A stretch of DNA of 64,000 nt, taken from the NCBI RefSeq assembly GCF_012034175.1, contig NZ_JAATEJ010000004.1, positions 62,001 to 126,000 on the forward strand, written 5' to 3'. The translations under genes and the position numbers were made by a program. Shown piece by piece: positions 25,161 to 33,652 of the stretch. Position 1 is the stretch's first letter. Each line of letters begins with the position of its first letter. Source of the DNA: Actinacidiphila epipremni (GTDB lineage Bacteria > Actinomycetota > Actinomycetes > Streptomycetales > Streptomycetaceae). The notes below the pieces were generated by a model. The model was given only the letters and a program-made list of their open reading frames with translations, was not told where the DNA came from and ran no database searches.

Positions 25161-25847
25161 ATGATGAAGCTTCTCCTCACCGACTCCGGTGTCAAGAACG
25201 CGAGCATTGAGGATGCGCTGGTCAGCCTCCTGGGCAAGCCGATCGCCGAGTCCAGCGCCCTGTGCATCCCGACCGCGGGATATGGGGGTCTCGGCGCCGA
25301 TCCGGGCGGGCCGTGGCGGTTCATCAGCGGGCGATCTCCCAGCCCCATGACCGAGCTGGGGTGGAAGTCGGTGGGCGTGCTGGAGCTCACGGCGCTGCCC
25401 AGCATCGACGAAGCCCTCTGGATCTCCTGGGTCCGGGAGGCCGATGTCCTGCTGGCCAATGGCGGTGACGCGCTGTATCTGTGCCGATGGATGCGGGAGT
25501 CCGGGCTCGCTGAACTCCTGCCATCGCTGCCCGACATGGTCTATGTGGGACTCAGCGCCGGGAGCATGGTGATGACTCCCCGCATCGGGGAGAAGTTCAT
25601 GGACCTGAAGTCGGCCGCCGGCGGTGACAGCGCGCTGGGCGTGGTTGATTTTTCGATCTTCCCGCACCTGGATCATCCGGCGTTTCCGGAGAACACCATG
25701 GCCGAGGCAGAACGATGGGCGGCCGGGATCGAGGGTCCGGCCTATGCGATTGATGAGCAGACCGCAATTAAGGTGACCGACGGAGCTGTCGAAGTGGTCT
25801 CCGAGGGCCGCTGGAAGTTGTTTCACTGCCGTGGCCGCGTCGCGTGA
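25161..25847 (+). CDS. Peptidase E-like protein (S51 family)
   Basis: 228 residues; start ATG 25161 (or ATG 25164) preceded by GGGAAGGAC. Family S51 dipeptidases cleave Asp-X dipeptides using a Ser-His-Glu triad on an amidotransferase-like fold. The nucleophile elbow is GLSAGSMV with Ser 132, preceded by the conserved LLANGGDALYL at about residues 97-107. A later FPHLDHPAF supplies the candidate catalytic histidine. Length matches the family (about 230). No signal peptide, so cytoplasmic. It is intact amid relics, just inside the second tRNA-Thr scar; an immunity or self-protection role is possible but unsupported. Confidence 0.8.
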   Translation: MMKLLLTDSGVKNASIEDALVSLLGKPIAESSALCIPTAGYGGLGADPGGPWRFISGRSPSPMTELGWKSVGVLELTALPSIDEALWISWVREADVLLANGGDALYLCRWMRESGLAELLPSLPDMVYVGLSAGSMVMTPRIGEKFMDLKSAAGGDSALGVVDFSIFPHLDHPAFPENTMAEAERWAAGIEGPAYAIDEQTAIKVTDGAVEVVSEGRWKLFHCRGRVA

Positions 25848-26772
25848 GGAATTCGTTGTGGGAATCTTGACCAGCTGAGCGTGTATAACTGCCGCCGCCC
25901 GGGAGGACGGCGGTCGCTGCATCGACCGCGACGCCAGCCTGGCGTCGGCGCCAAGATCAGGCCCGCAGCGGTGTTGTGGCTCCGGTCGGGAGGCGGCGGA
26001 CGTTCGCTGAGAGGGGCCTGTCCTGCCGCTTGCGTGCCTGTCCGCGAACTCCGCAGGCTCTCTTCGAGAATCGAGCTACAGTGTGATCAGTTCCTGGGGG
26101 GGACTTATGGTGCCTGTTCGACGTTTAGTGAGCCTGCTCGCCACCACGGTCGCGGGGGTCCTTTTAGCCACCTCGGGTCACAGGTACGCAGCTCAAGAGC
26201 GAAAGCCTTAGCTGTGGAAGCAGCGGGTCGCTGTACACGATGTCGGCATTGCCGAGAGGGACCTACACGGTGCTGGTCGTGCCGACCGGCCCCGTGTACG
26301 GCACGCTCGGACTACGGGTGGCCAAAGCCTGATTCCGCGTCGCCGATCGGGCCGGGCCGCCCTCAAGGGCGCGCTCGGTCCGTTCTGTCGTCAGTATGCT
26401 GCGCCACGGCATCAACTACGCCCGCATCGCGCGAACTTAGAACGACGCACCGTTCTTCCGGTCGTCAGCAGCCGGCCGACCACGCAACCTGCACCGCGCC
26501 GGGCTCGCGTGGATCCTCACCTCGATCGCGGCGATCCTGCAACTTATTATCGGATCCCGACAAGCGAGGGGGCTCAACTGGGCGGAAAGCCCTTTGCCTT
26601 GCCAGCGAGGCAGTAGCTTGTCACTACGCGACGACCGACGGGACGTGCCGGTGGACAAACGCCTTTGGACTGTGCATCACGGGGCGGTACAGGTTCAGCC
26701 TGTCCCCACCTGATCAGGCAGAACAACACCAGGCGCTACGACCGGATATCATGCGTCACAATCGCTTATGGT
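25848..26772. other. Mostly non-coding relic region; short secreted-protein remnant
   Basis: Between the peptidase gene and the second tRNA-Thr scar I see no intact gene. A short reading at 26107-26211, with a strong G-rich ribosome site, encodes 34 residues that look like a signal peptide (VSLLATTVAGVLLATSG). In another frame, ending at 26331, the DNA continues with LPRGTYTVLVVPTGPVYG and VAKA, so this may be a frameshifted small exported protein. The remainder (26340-26770) has several incompatible short frames and no recognisable domain. Confidence 0.4.
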
Positions 26773-26817
26773 CTCGTAGTGCGTAGGTCTCGGGTTCGAA
26801 TCTCGAAGGCGGCTCCA
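26773..26817 (+). repeat. Attachment-site scar: 3' half of tRNA-Thr(CGU), copy 2
   Basis: A direct repeat of 20387-20431 with two differences (TAG for TAA in the anticodon loop region, and one T in the T stem that breaks a base pair). It also starts at the anticodon loop and ends with CCA, and lacks the 5' tRNA half. The mutations suggest it is the older or unselected copy. With copy 1 it brackets 6.3 kb containing an integrase relic, the expected footprint of a degenerate integrative element or of two successive insertions at one tRNA gene. Confidence 0.8.
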
Positions 26818-26821
26818 GTAA

Positions 26822-26858
26822 GGCCCAGGTCGTATAGTCGCTGACCTGGGCTTTTTGT
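26822..26858 (+). terminator. Rho-independent terminator following second tRNA-Thr scar
   Basis: A 9-bp stem, GCCCAGGTC (26823-26831) with GACCTGGGC (26843-26851), followed by TTTTTG and further T. It is homologous to the hairpin at 20434-20478 but with a decayed loop and shorter stem. Confidence 0.8.
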
Positions 26859-27111
26859 CTTTTCGGGTCTTCCGCTTCTCGGTATAAGGGCCTTCAGTCA
26901 GCCTTGCGGGTGAGAGGTGTGGCCGAAGTGCGGGCATTTCTGCATGGTCGTTGCAGTCGTGGGTTCGGTGCAGCCCTGCTTCGGGGCGGGACTCCGCAGG
27001 GGATTTTGTGGGGTTGCTACAAGGGCACATGAGGCGGCACGTGAGCCGTCGACAAATGGGCGAAAGCCTATGGGATGGAGCCAGAAGAATGGGAGGGCAG
27101 GTGGATATCGC

Positions 27112-27408
27112 ATGATCGAGCGCAACATCGTCATCCGTCCGGCTCACGGGGTGCGCCACGCGTGCCCATGCTGCGGATTCCTCACTTTGTCGTGACGCGG
27201 ATGGCACGAGACGTGCCCCGTCTGCTACTGGGACGACGATGGCCAGGATGACCACGACGCGGACGTGTGCCGGGGAGGCGCTAACTTGGTCTCGCTCACG
27301 GAGGCGAGGAGGAACTTCAAGGCGTTCCGCGCCTCCGACCGCCGCAGGACGAAGTACGTGAGGGACCCGCTGCCGGCGGAAGTGCCCGCGCAGTCCACGC
27401 CGCAGTGA
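27112..27408 (+). pseudogene. CPCC-family cysteine-rich protein with internal TGA
   Basis: Read from ATG 27112 the frame encodes RHACPCCGFLTLS, then a TGA at 27193-27195, then continues without shift as RGWHETCPVCYWDDDGQDD, HDADVCRGG and SLTEARRNFKAFRASDRR, ending at 27408. This matches the CPCC family (about 85-100 residues; four cysteines in two CPxC pairs probably binding zinc). The stop replaces the usual acidic/Arg residues between the two cysteine pairs, so it is one nonsense mutation in an otherwise preserved gene. Either the inactivation is recent or the stop is read through at low level. Confidence 0.7.
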
Positions 27409-28146
27409 TTCGCCAGGTCCGCACCCCGAAGGATTTTCCTCCGAACGTGTACTGCCTGGGGGTGTGGGACCTGGAGCGCGCCTCGGAGACTCTGTGCCTG
27501 GACAGTGGATGCGCCGGCTGAGCCGGCTCGGCGCATCTCCTTCGGCTCGCCTGCTGGACCGGCTGGGGGTTCGTCACCCCGAACTGCCTCTGCCGCCTTG
27601 CGGAGATGACAGTGCTTCTTGTGGTCAGCTCGGCCGGCCGGTGGCCGAACGTGCGGATGGCGGGCAGTGGCGGTGGTGGGCGGCCGTTTCTGGGGCGGCG
27701 TGGCGGACGTGGCGGACGAGCCGTCGGGTCGGACCGCAGGGGCCGTGCGCGATGGCCGGATCGTCGGGGTGGGCTCCGGGGTCGACTGTGAGGGCGCTGA
27801 GGTTGTCGTGTTCGGTGACCGGCTGCTCATGCCGGTGCTGCACGACTTCCTCGACCGTCGTTCGGGTCACCCCAAATCGAACGGAATCCCACTCTACGGG
27901 GTGAAAAGCGTACCGATAACCGCAAGAGCGGGCTCGCTGCCTGGGCGGATCTGCTGGGATGACGTCGAAGCGTCCGCACGAAGGCCGCGCCCGGCAGTGC
28001 GGCCGAGGTCGACGGGGAAGCAGCTATCCCGCCGGGTTCCTGCGCGGTGCCGGGGCGGATCACAGGCGAGGTGTTGCGTGCAGAGTCATGCGGTGTCCGG
28101 ACTCATCGGTGCGCGCTCGGGTGGGGGGAGCGGTTCGGGAGGCCGG
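27409..28146. other. Intergenic region with possible amidohydrolase remnant
   Basis: No complete gene is visible. A plus-strand stretch around 27697-27850 reads AVRDGRIVGVGSGVD and then EVVVFGDRLLMPVLHDF, which resembles the N-terminal beta segments of amidohydrolases (a typical member continues PGFxDxHxH), but homology stops at about 27855. From 27860 on, the sequence contains an AT-richer stretch and then the upstream region of the acyltransferase gene. Treat the remnant as tentative. Confidence 0.35.
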
Positions 28147-29349
28147 ATGAATGCGGTGGACCGTGCGTTCGCGCTGTTCTCCTCGGGCGCGTCCGGGCCC
28201 CTGATGGTGGGGCATGTGCTGGACTTCGCCGCCGGCGCGTTCTCGCTGGAGGACCTGCGCACACGTGTGGCCGAGCGGGTGGCCGGCCTGGAGGCCCTGC
28301 GTACCGCCGCGGTCCCGGGAGCCCGCTCATGGGCTCGGACCGCTCCGCCCGATGTCGCGCTGCACGTCGACGAGGCGCGGGGGGACGGCTCGCTCGGTGA
28401 GGAGACGGACGAGGCGCTGCGCCGTCCCCTGCCCGGTGGTCGTGCGCCCCGGTGGGACCTGCGCGTTCTGACGTGCCCGGCCGAAGGGGTGCAGCGGGTC
28501 TGCTTCCGGGTCGACCACGCCGTGGTGGACGGCGTCGGTACGGCTCACCTGGTGGCCGCGCTCCTGGCCGACGAACCCGTTCGCGGGCCGCACCCCTACC
28601 GGCCGCCGGGGGCCGGTCGCGGCTCGGCGGCGTGGCTGCGCACGGTGCCGTACAAGAGGTTCGCCCCGCACGAGACCGTTCCGCCGGGGTGCGGTGCGGC
28701 CCCGAGCGGACGCGGGTCCCTGGCCTACGCGGACGTCCCGGACTCCGTGCTGCGGGCGCTGGCAGCGCGGTGGGGGGCGACCGTCAACGACATCTGCCTC
28801 ACCGCCGTGACCGGCGCGCTCGCGGCGTGGCAGCAGCGGCACGGGGGAGGAGTCCGCGACCTGAGGGTGATCATGCCCATGTCGGTCCGCGAGGCCGGGG
28901 CGGAACTCGCCACGGGGAACGCCGCGCTGTCGGCCGTCGTCCGGCTTCCGTGCACCCTGCCCACCCCCCGGGACCGGCTGCGCTCCCTCACCGGCCAGTC
29001 CCGGCAGCACAAGGTGTCCGGGCTGCGTGAGGGCGGCTGGGGAAGCGTCCTGCGCCTCCCGCCGGGGCTGCTCGGCCGGGCCATGCTCCGGCCCGGTCTC
29101 CGGCTGGCCGTCAGCCACATCAGTATCAACGGCAGCTATCGGGTGCTGGGCGCTCCCCTGACCGCCGCGAGCATCATCGCCCTGAACAGCCCCGGCCTGC
29201 TCGGCTACGTCTCCCTGACCCGGACGACGGAGACCGCCCGTATCGGCGTCCTCCATGACCGGGCCCACGCGGCGGCGGCCGAACTTCCCGCGGCGTGCGT
29301 GAGAGCCCTCGAAGAACTCGAGCCGCCGGTGGCGGCCGGGCGCGCATGA
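28147..29349 (+). CDS. WS/DGAT-superfamily acyltransferase-like protein
   Basis: 400 residues from ATG 28147 with GGGAGG just upstream. The condensation/acyltransferase signature is present as DHAVVDG (His 124, Asp 128; the canonical form is HHxxxDG, so the first His is replaced by Asp while the catalytic second His stays). The second half has ATVNDICLTAVTGALAAW and a VIMPMSVR segment, both typical of wax-ester-synthase/diacylglycerol-acyltransferase-like proteins, and SHISINGSYR near the end. It is shorter than classical WS/DGATs (about 450-470). With the P450 and prenyl synthase downstream, it may acylate a terpenoid alcohol. Substrate is inference. Confidence 0.7.
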   Translation: MNAVDRAFALFSSGASGPLMVGHVLDFAAGAFSLEDLRTRVAERVAGLEALRTAAVPGARSWARTAPPDVALHVDEARGDGSLGEETDEALRRPLPGGRAPRWDLRVLTCPAEGVQRVCFRVDHAVVDGVGTAHLVAALLADEPVRGPHPYRPPGAGRGSAAWLRTVPYKRFAPHETVPPGCGAAPSGRGSLAYADVPDSVLRALAARWGATVNDICLTAVTGALAAWQQRHGGGVRDLRVIMPMSVREAGAELATGNAALSAVVRLPCTLPTPRDRLRSLTGQSRQHKVSGLREGGWGSVLRLPPGLLGRAMLRPGLRLAVSHISINGSYRVLGAPLTAASIIALNSPGLLGYVSLTRTTETARIGVLHDRAHAAAAELPAACVRALEELEPPVAAGRA

Positions 29350-29422
29350 CGTCGCCCTCGTCCGGCTCGTTGTCGCGGAGGCAACAGCCGTGGGCCGTCG
29401 AACCCTGGGAGGCCTGACACAT

Positions 29423-30808
29423 ATGACCGATGAGACCGGTACCGGGCAATGCCCGCTGTCACGGGAGGAGCCGCGCGTCGCGCACTCCCGGACGCTGCGA
29501 TTCTGGCTCGACCCGGCGAACATCGCGGTACGCCTCGGCCAGGCGGGTCCCGTCGCCAGGACGAAGGCAGGACCGGCGGTCGCCTTCCAGGTCAACGACC
29601 CCTCGCTGCTCCGGAAAGTCGGCGGCGGGGAGGACACCTTCCAGTTCTGGACCGCGGACCCGAGCCTTCGGGACTTCACCGGGAACGGTTTCCCCGGCGC
29701 CGAGGGCCAGGCTCACCGCGACCGGCGCGCGCTGATGAAGCCGGCGCTCGCGGCACCCCGTCTCACGGCTCTGGGCCGGTCCGTACGGGACAGCGCCGAC
29801 GGCCTGCTCGCCGGGCTTCCCGCCGACCGCCCCGTCGACATCCCTTACGAGATGAGCCGCCTCGTGGCCGGACTCGTCATCGAGTCGGTCCTGAACAGCG
29901 ACATCTCCCCGGACACGCTGGCCGAGCTCGCACGCGCGCGTTCCGTCCTGTCCGCGGGGGTGTTCTGGAAGTACGCGCTGGCGCCGTGGCCCTGGGTGCC
30001 CGTACCGCGGCGGCGCGCCTTCCGCCGTGCCCTCGCGACGCTGAACGAGGCCGCCCGGGAGGTGTACGCACGCCACCGGCCGGACGCGGACGGCAGCGAC
30101 GTCGTCTCCCTGCTCAAGCGCGCGTCCGACGACCGGCCGGACGTGGCGCTGCACGACCTGCGCGCGCTGCTGTTCGCGGGCATCGAGGCCACGTCCTCGA
30201 CACTCGCCTGGGCCTGTTACGAGTTGGGCCGGCACCCCGGCCACCAAGCGGCCGTCCGGGCCGAGGCCGACGCCGTCCTGGCGACAGACGCCCCGGCCGA
30301 CGCCATCCGCCCCGGCCTGATGCCCCGTAGCGCGGGCTTCGTCAGGGAGGTCACGCGGCTGCACGGCATTCCGTTCCTCGTCCGCCGCGCCCGCCATGCG
30401 ACGTACGTGGGCGACCAGCCGGTGCCGGCCGGCGCCCTGGTGACCCTTCCCCTGGGCGCGCTGCGCCGTGATCCCGCGCGGTACGCGCGGCCGGAGGAGT
30501 TCGACCCACTGCGCTGGTCGCCCGAGGCCCGGCCCCCGCTCTCGCCCGCCGCCCTGCTCCCCTACGGGCTCGGCCCCCGCTACTGCCCCGGCGCCGCGGC
30601 TTCCGACATCCTGGTGCCGGTCGCGCTGGCGAGCCTGGTCCGCTCGCGGACGCTCCGTACGGCATCGACCGGCAGGACCGTCCGCGTCAGCCTGGACCTC
30701 ACCCCCATGCCCAAGGGCCTGACCATGGTCGCCGCACCCCGTGAGCCGCACCCGCCGGCTCCTGGGCGACCGCGCCATGAGCAAGCCGCACCCGCCCGAC
30801 GGCACTGA
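29423..30808 (+). CDS. Cytochrome P450
   Basis: 461 residues from ATG 29423 (GGGAGG about 12 bases upstream). P450 landmarks are in order: the I-helix [20 protein letters not shown], the K-helix ExxR in VREVTRLHG, the segment EFDPLRWSP, and the heme loop [12 protein letters not shown] with the cysteine thiolate at about residue 388. There is no N-terminal membrane anchor, as is usual in bacteria, so ferredoxin partners are needed; none is encoded nearby. It sits 73 bases after the acyltransferase gene and 16 bases before the prenyl synthase, so it probably hydroxylates a terpenoid made by this cluster. The last 20 residues are Pro/His-rich. Confidence 0.88.
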   Translation: MTDETGTGQCPLSREEPRVAHSRTLRFWLDPANIAVRLGQAGPVARTKAGPAVAFQVNDPSLLRKVGGGEDTFQFWTADPSLRDFTGNGFPGAEGQAHRDRRALMKPALAAPRLTALGRSVRDSADGLLAGLPADRPVDIPYEMSRLVAGLVIESVLNSDISPDTLAELARARSVLSAGVFWKYALAPWPWVPVPRRRAFRRALATLNEAAREVYARHRPDADGSDVVSLLKRASDDRPDVALHDLRALLFAGIEATSSTLAWACYELGRHPGHQAAVRAEADAVLATDAPADAIRPGLMPRSAGFVREVTRLHGIPFLVRRARHATYVGDQPVPAGALVTLPLGALRRDPARYARPEEFDPLRWSPEARPPLSPAALLPYGLGPRYCPGAAASDILVPVALASLVRSRTLRTASTGRTVRVSLDLTPMPKGLTMVAAPREPHPPAPGRPRHEQAAPARRH

Positions 30809-30824
30809 GCGAAAGCGACCCTTC

Positions 30825-31994
30825 ATGCACGGAGCCCTCCTGCACCCCACCGACGCACTGCCCACCCCCCGGACGGCCCCCGACAGGCTCCAGCAGCACA
30901 TCGACCGCATCGTCCCGCGCATCGACGCCCACATCGACCGGCTCTGCCCCGGTACACCGGCGAACGCCTGCGCCACATGGCTCCCCGAAGGCCATCTGAC
31001 CGACGCCGAGCGGACGAGCACCGCCGGCCTCGGCCGCCGGCTCCACCACGCGCTGAGCGCACCCGTCCGCCACCTGACCGGCGCCGCGGGCCGCAGGTGG
31101 CGGCCCGTCATGTTGTGGGAGACCGTCGACCTGCTCGGTGGGGACAGCGAACGCTGCGGACCGCTGATCGCGGCGTTCGAGATGCTGCACACCGGCTCCC
31201 TCATCGTCGACGACGTCCAGGACGCCTCACCGCTGCGCCGCGGCCGGCCGGCCGTCCACACCGTCTTCGGCGCGCCGACGGCCCTGAACGCCGGGACGGC
31301 CGCCTACTTCCTGTGGGACCGGGCCGTCCGGCTCTCCTTCCCCGGCGACGCGGGGTGCGGCGGGGAACTGCGCGCCCTGCTGCTCGATGCGCTGCGGGCG
31401 GGGCACGCCGGTCAGGCCCTCGACCTGCAGGGGCATCGCGAGGAGATGGACCGCGCCGTGGCCGACGGCGACCGGGACACCGTTCTGGACGTCGTCCGCC
31501 TGACACACCGGCTGAAGTCCGGCGCCCCGAGCGCCGCGGGGATGGAGACGGCGGCCGTGGTCACCGGCGCCGAGCCGGAACTGCGTGCCGCGCTCGCGGC
31601 CTTCGGCTCGGCCGTGGGCACGGCCTATCAGATCGCCGACGACATCGCCGACCTGCGAGGGGTGACACACGCCGGGGAGCCGACCAAGCTTCCCTCCGAG
31701 GACCTGCGGAACGGCAAGGTGACCATGCCCCTGGCCCACGCCGTGGGCCGGCTTCCCCCGCCGCACCTGAGGCCGCTCTGGCGGGAGATCAAGGAAGGCC
31801 CGCTCCACGGCCCGGCGTTGGACCGGGCACGCGCGCAGCTGGAGGACTGCGGAGCTGTGCGAGCCTGCCGAGAGGAGGCCGACCGCATCGTCGACGACGC
31901 CTGGAAGCGGCTCGCTCCCCTCCTGCCCCCCACGGACCGCCACCTGTTGCACGAACTGGCCCTGCTGATCGTCCGCAGCAAGCAGGTCGCGTGA
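30825..31994 (+). CDS. Polyprenyl diphosphate synthase
   Basis: About 389 residues from ATG 30825; an in-frame ATG at 30777 inside the P450 end would add 16. The first aspartate-rich motif is DDVQD (129-133, followed by RRGRPAVH) and the second is DDIAD (272-276) after AYQIA, both with the Mg-binding spacing of trans-isoprenyl diphosphate synthases. LKSGAPS in the middle matches the conserved KT/KxG region with a substitution. The enzyme condenses IPP with allylic diphosphates; product length cannot be read reliably. The protein is longer at the N-terminus than typical GGPP synthases. It is the last gene of the acyltransferase-P450 operon. Confidence 0.85.
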   Translation: MHGALLHPTDALPTPRTAPDRLQQHIDRIVPRIDAHIDRLCPGTPANACATWLPEGHLTDAERTSTAGLGRRLHHALSAPVRHLTGAAGRRWRPVMLWETVDLLGGDSERCGPLIAAFEMLHTGSLIVDDVQDASPLRRGRPAVHTVFGAPTALNAGTAAYFLWDRAVRLSFPGDAGCGGELRALLLDALRAGHAGQALDLQGHREEMDRAVADGDRDTVLDVVRLTHRLKSGAPSAAGMETAAVVTGAEPELRAALAAFGSAVGTAYQIADDIADLRGVTHAGEPTKLPSEDLRNGKVTMPLAHAVGRLPPPHLRPLWREIKEGPLHGPALDRARAQLEDCGAVRACREEADRIVDDAWKRLAPLLPPTDRHLLHELALLIVRSKQVA

Positions 31995-32156
31995 ACGCCG
32001 CGGTCCAGCGCGGCTGTTGAACCGGTCACCGGCGGCAACATCCCCCGCGACCTCCGCGTCCACCGCACCCCGCCGGCCCTGCGGCCCGACCAGGACCTCT
32101 ACGCCATCCCCGCGTGCAACTCCTCGGGGGCCGGGGTGAGGTGGGGGTGACGGGCG

Positions 32157-32957
32157 TCAGGTCTCGTGCGTGGCCGGGGGCTGGTGGGAGGCGTGCTGCT
32201 CGGCGGCGTACCGGGCTGCTGCCTGGTATGCGGCGGCCTGTTCCGCCGCGGTGCGTGCGGCCTGTTCTGCTGCCGCCTGCTGCGCCGCGGCCTGTTCCGC
32301 TGCCGCCTGGAAAGCCGCTGCTTGCTGCGCCGCGGCCTGCTGGGCCGCGATCTGCTCGGTGGCGGCCTTTTGCGCCGCGGCCAGTTGCGCGCGTGCCTGC
32401 TGCGCCGCTGCTTGCTGTGCCGCCGCCTGCTGTGCGGCGGCTTCGTACGCCGTGGAGAGCTCCCGTTCCAGCGAGCCCCTGGGTGCTGCGGCCGGAGCGG
32501 CCGGAGCGGCCGGAGCCGCAGGAGCCGCCGGAGCCGCCTCGCCGGTCGGGAAGCTCCGGGGCTGGGTCTGGGGCTGGGGCTGGGGCGGGCGGGGCGGGGC
32601 GTATTGGTAGTCGGTGATCACGCTTACGGCCAGTACGGCCAGCCCCGCCGCGACGTAGAAGGCCGTCAGGTGGGGGTCGGTGTGCGTGAAGCGCAGGGAG
32701 AAGGGGGCGGCGAGCAGCAGTGCCGCCGCGAGGTAGTCGCCGGCTGAGTGGACGGTGAAGGGGAGCACCTTGACGACGCCGAGCGGGTAGCGGGTCAGGG
32801 CGCTGAGGAGGGCGACGAGGGCGCCGACGGTCACGCCGACGGCGACGGCCGTCGCCGAGCCCTTGAGGACGACAAGCGGCACCAGGAGCAGCAGGGCGGC
32901 GACCGCGTAGTCCGCGAGGGCGTGGAATCTGGCGGGCAGGAGACGGATGAGCGACAT
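32157..32957 (-). CDS. Membrane protein with Ala/Gln-rich repetitive tail
   Basis: 266 residues from ATG 32957. The first 115 residues hold four hydrophobic helices in two similar halves (FHALADYAVAALLLLVPLVV and TVHSAGDYLAAALLLAAPF), each starting with a histidine-alanine/aspartate pattern reminiscent of SPW-repeat membrane proteins. A Pro/Gln linker and an AP repeat follow, then about 110 residues dominated by AAAQQAA-type heptads, predicted to form a long alanine-rich coiled coil in the cytoplasm or periplasm. Function unknown. It diverges from the Tat-exported protein gene and is convergent with the prenyl synthase. The repeats are low-complexity coding, not a CRISPR. Confidence 0.7.
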   Translation of the reverse strand: MSLIRLLPARFHALADYAVAALLLLVPLVVLKGSATAVAVGVTVGALVALLSALTRYPLGVVKVLPFTVHSAGDYLAAALLLAAPFSLRFTHTDPHLTAFYVAAGLAVLAVSVITDYQYAPPRPPQPQPQTQPRSFPTGEAAPAAPAAPAAPAAPAAAPRGSLERELSTAYEAAAQQAAAQQAAAQQARAQLAAAQKAATEQIAAQQAAAQQAAAFQAAAEQAAAQQAAAEQAARTAAEQAAAYQAAARYAAEQHASHQPPATHET

Positions 32958-33175
32958 GGAGGGGGAGCCTTCCTGGCGGAGCTGTCGTGGGCCGGTCCTC
33001 ACCGGTGTCCTCCATTCGCGCCGGGCCGCTCCCCGGATCGCCCGGCGGGGCAAGTTTCTGCCGCGCCCGCCCCGTAGATAACGCTTCGGTAAACCTCCCG
33101 GCCGGGTCCGTCCGCCCCGCCGCGCGCTGCGAAGAGCCGACGTAACGCGTCGTCATTTCGTGCGGGAAGGACACC

Positions 33176-33622
33176 ATGCCCCCTCAGAACCAGAACCCTC
33201 AGAACCAGCCCCCCGAGTACCGGCCTCCCGAGTACCAGTCCGGGCAACCGCCCACCCAGGGCTACGGCATCCCCGCGCAGGAACCCCTGCGCACGCCCCC
33301 GGCGGCAGCCGCCGGGCCCCAGCCCGAGGTCTCCCGTCGCTCGCTCCTGCGCAGCGGACTCCTCGGTGGCGGCATCGGGCTCGCGGTCGCCGCGGGCGCG
33401 GGTACCGCGGTCGGGCTCACCCACCACTCGTCCGGGACCTCCCTCAAGCCCGCGAGCAAGCCGGTCGTCATGGCCCCGATGCCGCCGCGCGCGGTGCAGG
33501 GGCCGCTCGTCGTCTACATCAGCGACTCCGCCAGCGGAGTGCTCGACGTGTTCGCCGGCACCGGCGCGACCCGGATCCACAACCCCGGGCTCGTCACCCA
33601 GCTCCTGGACAACCTGAAGTAA
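33176..33622 (+). CDS. Tat-exported small protein, function unknown
   Basis: 148 residues from ATG 33176 with GGGAAGGAC upstream. The first 50 residues are Pro/Gln-rich. A twin-arginine signal follows, SRRSLLRSGLLGGGIG plus a hydrophobic run to about residue 80, which indicates export of a folded protein. The mature part (about 60 residues) includes VVYISDSASGVLDVFAGTG. I know no family. It is 30 bases upstream of the DUF4331 gene, so the two are probably cotranscribed and act in the same compartment. The unusually long pre-signal head might be cytoplasmic or reflect a later true start. Confidence 0.65.
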   Translation: MPPQNQNPQNQPPEYRPPEYQSGQPPTQGYGIPAQEPLRTPPAAAAGPQPEVSRRSLLRSGLLGGGIGLAVAAGAGTAVGLTHHSSGTSLKPASKPVVMAPMPPRAVQGPLVVYISDSASGVLDVFAGTGATRIHNPGLVTQLLDNLK

Positions 33623-33652
33623 CCGCCGGCCGGATCGAACCTGGAGAAAGCC

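Noticed and set aside
31995-32156. Plus-strand fragment NIPRDLRVHRTPP after the prenyl synthase as a further biosynthetic gene
   Set aside because: Too short, no start or ribosome site and no recognised family.
32170-32470. Short, nearly regular repeats that might suggest CRISPR
   Set aside because: They are alanine/glutamine codon repeats inside a membrane protein gene, with no spacers.
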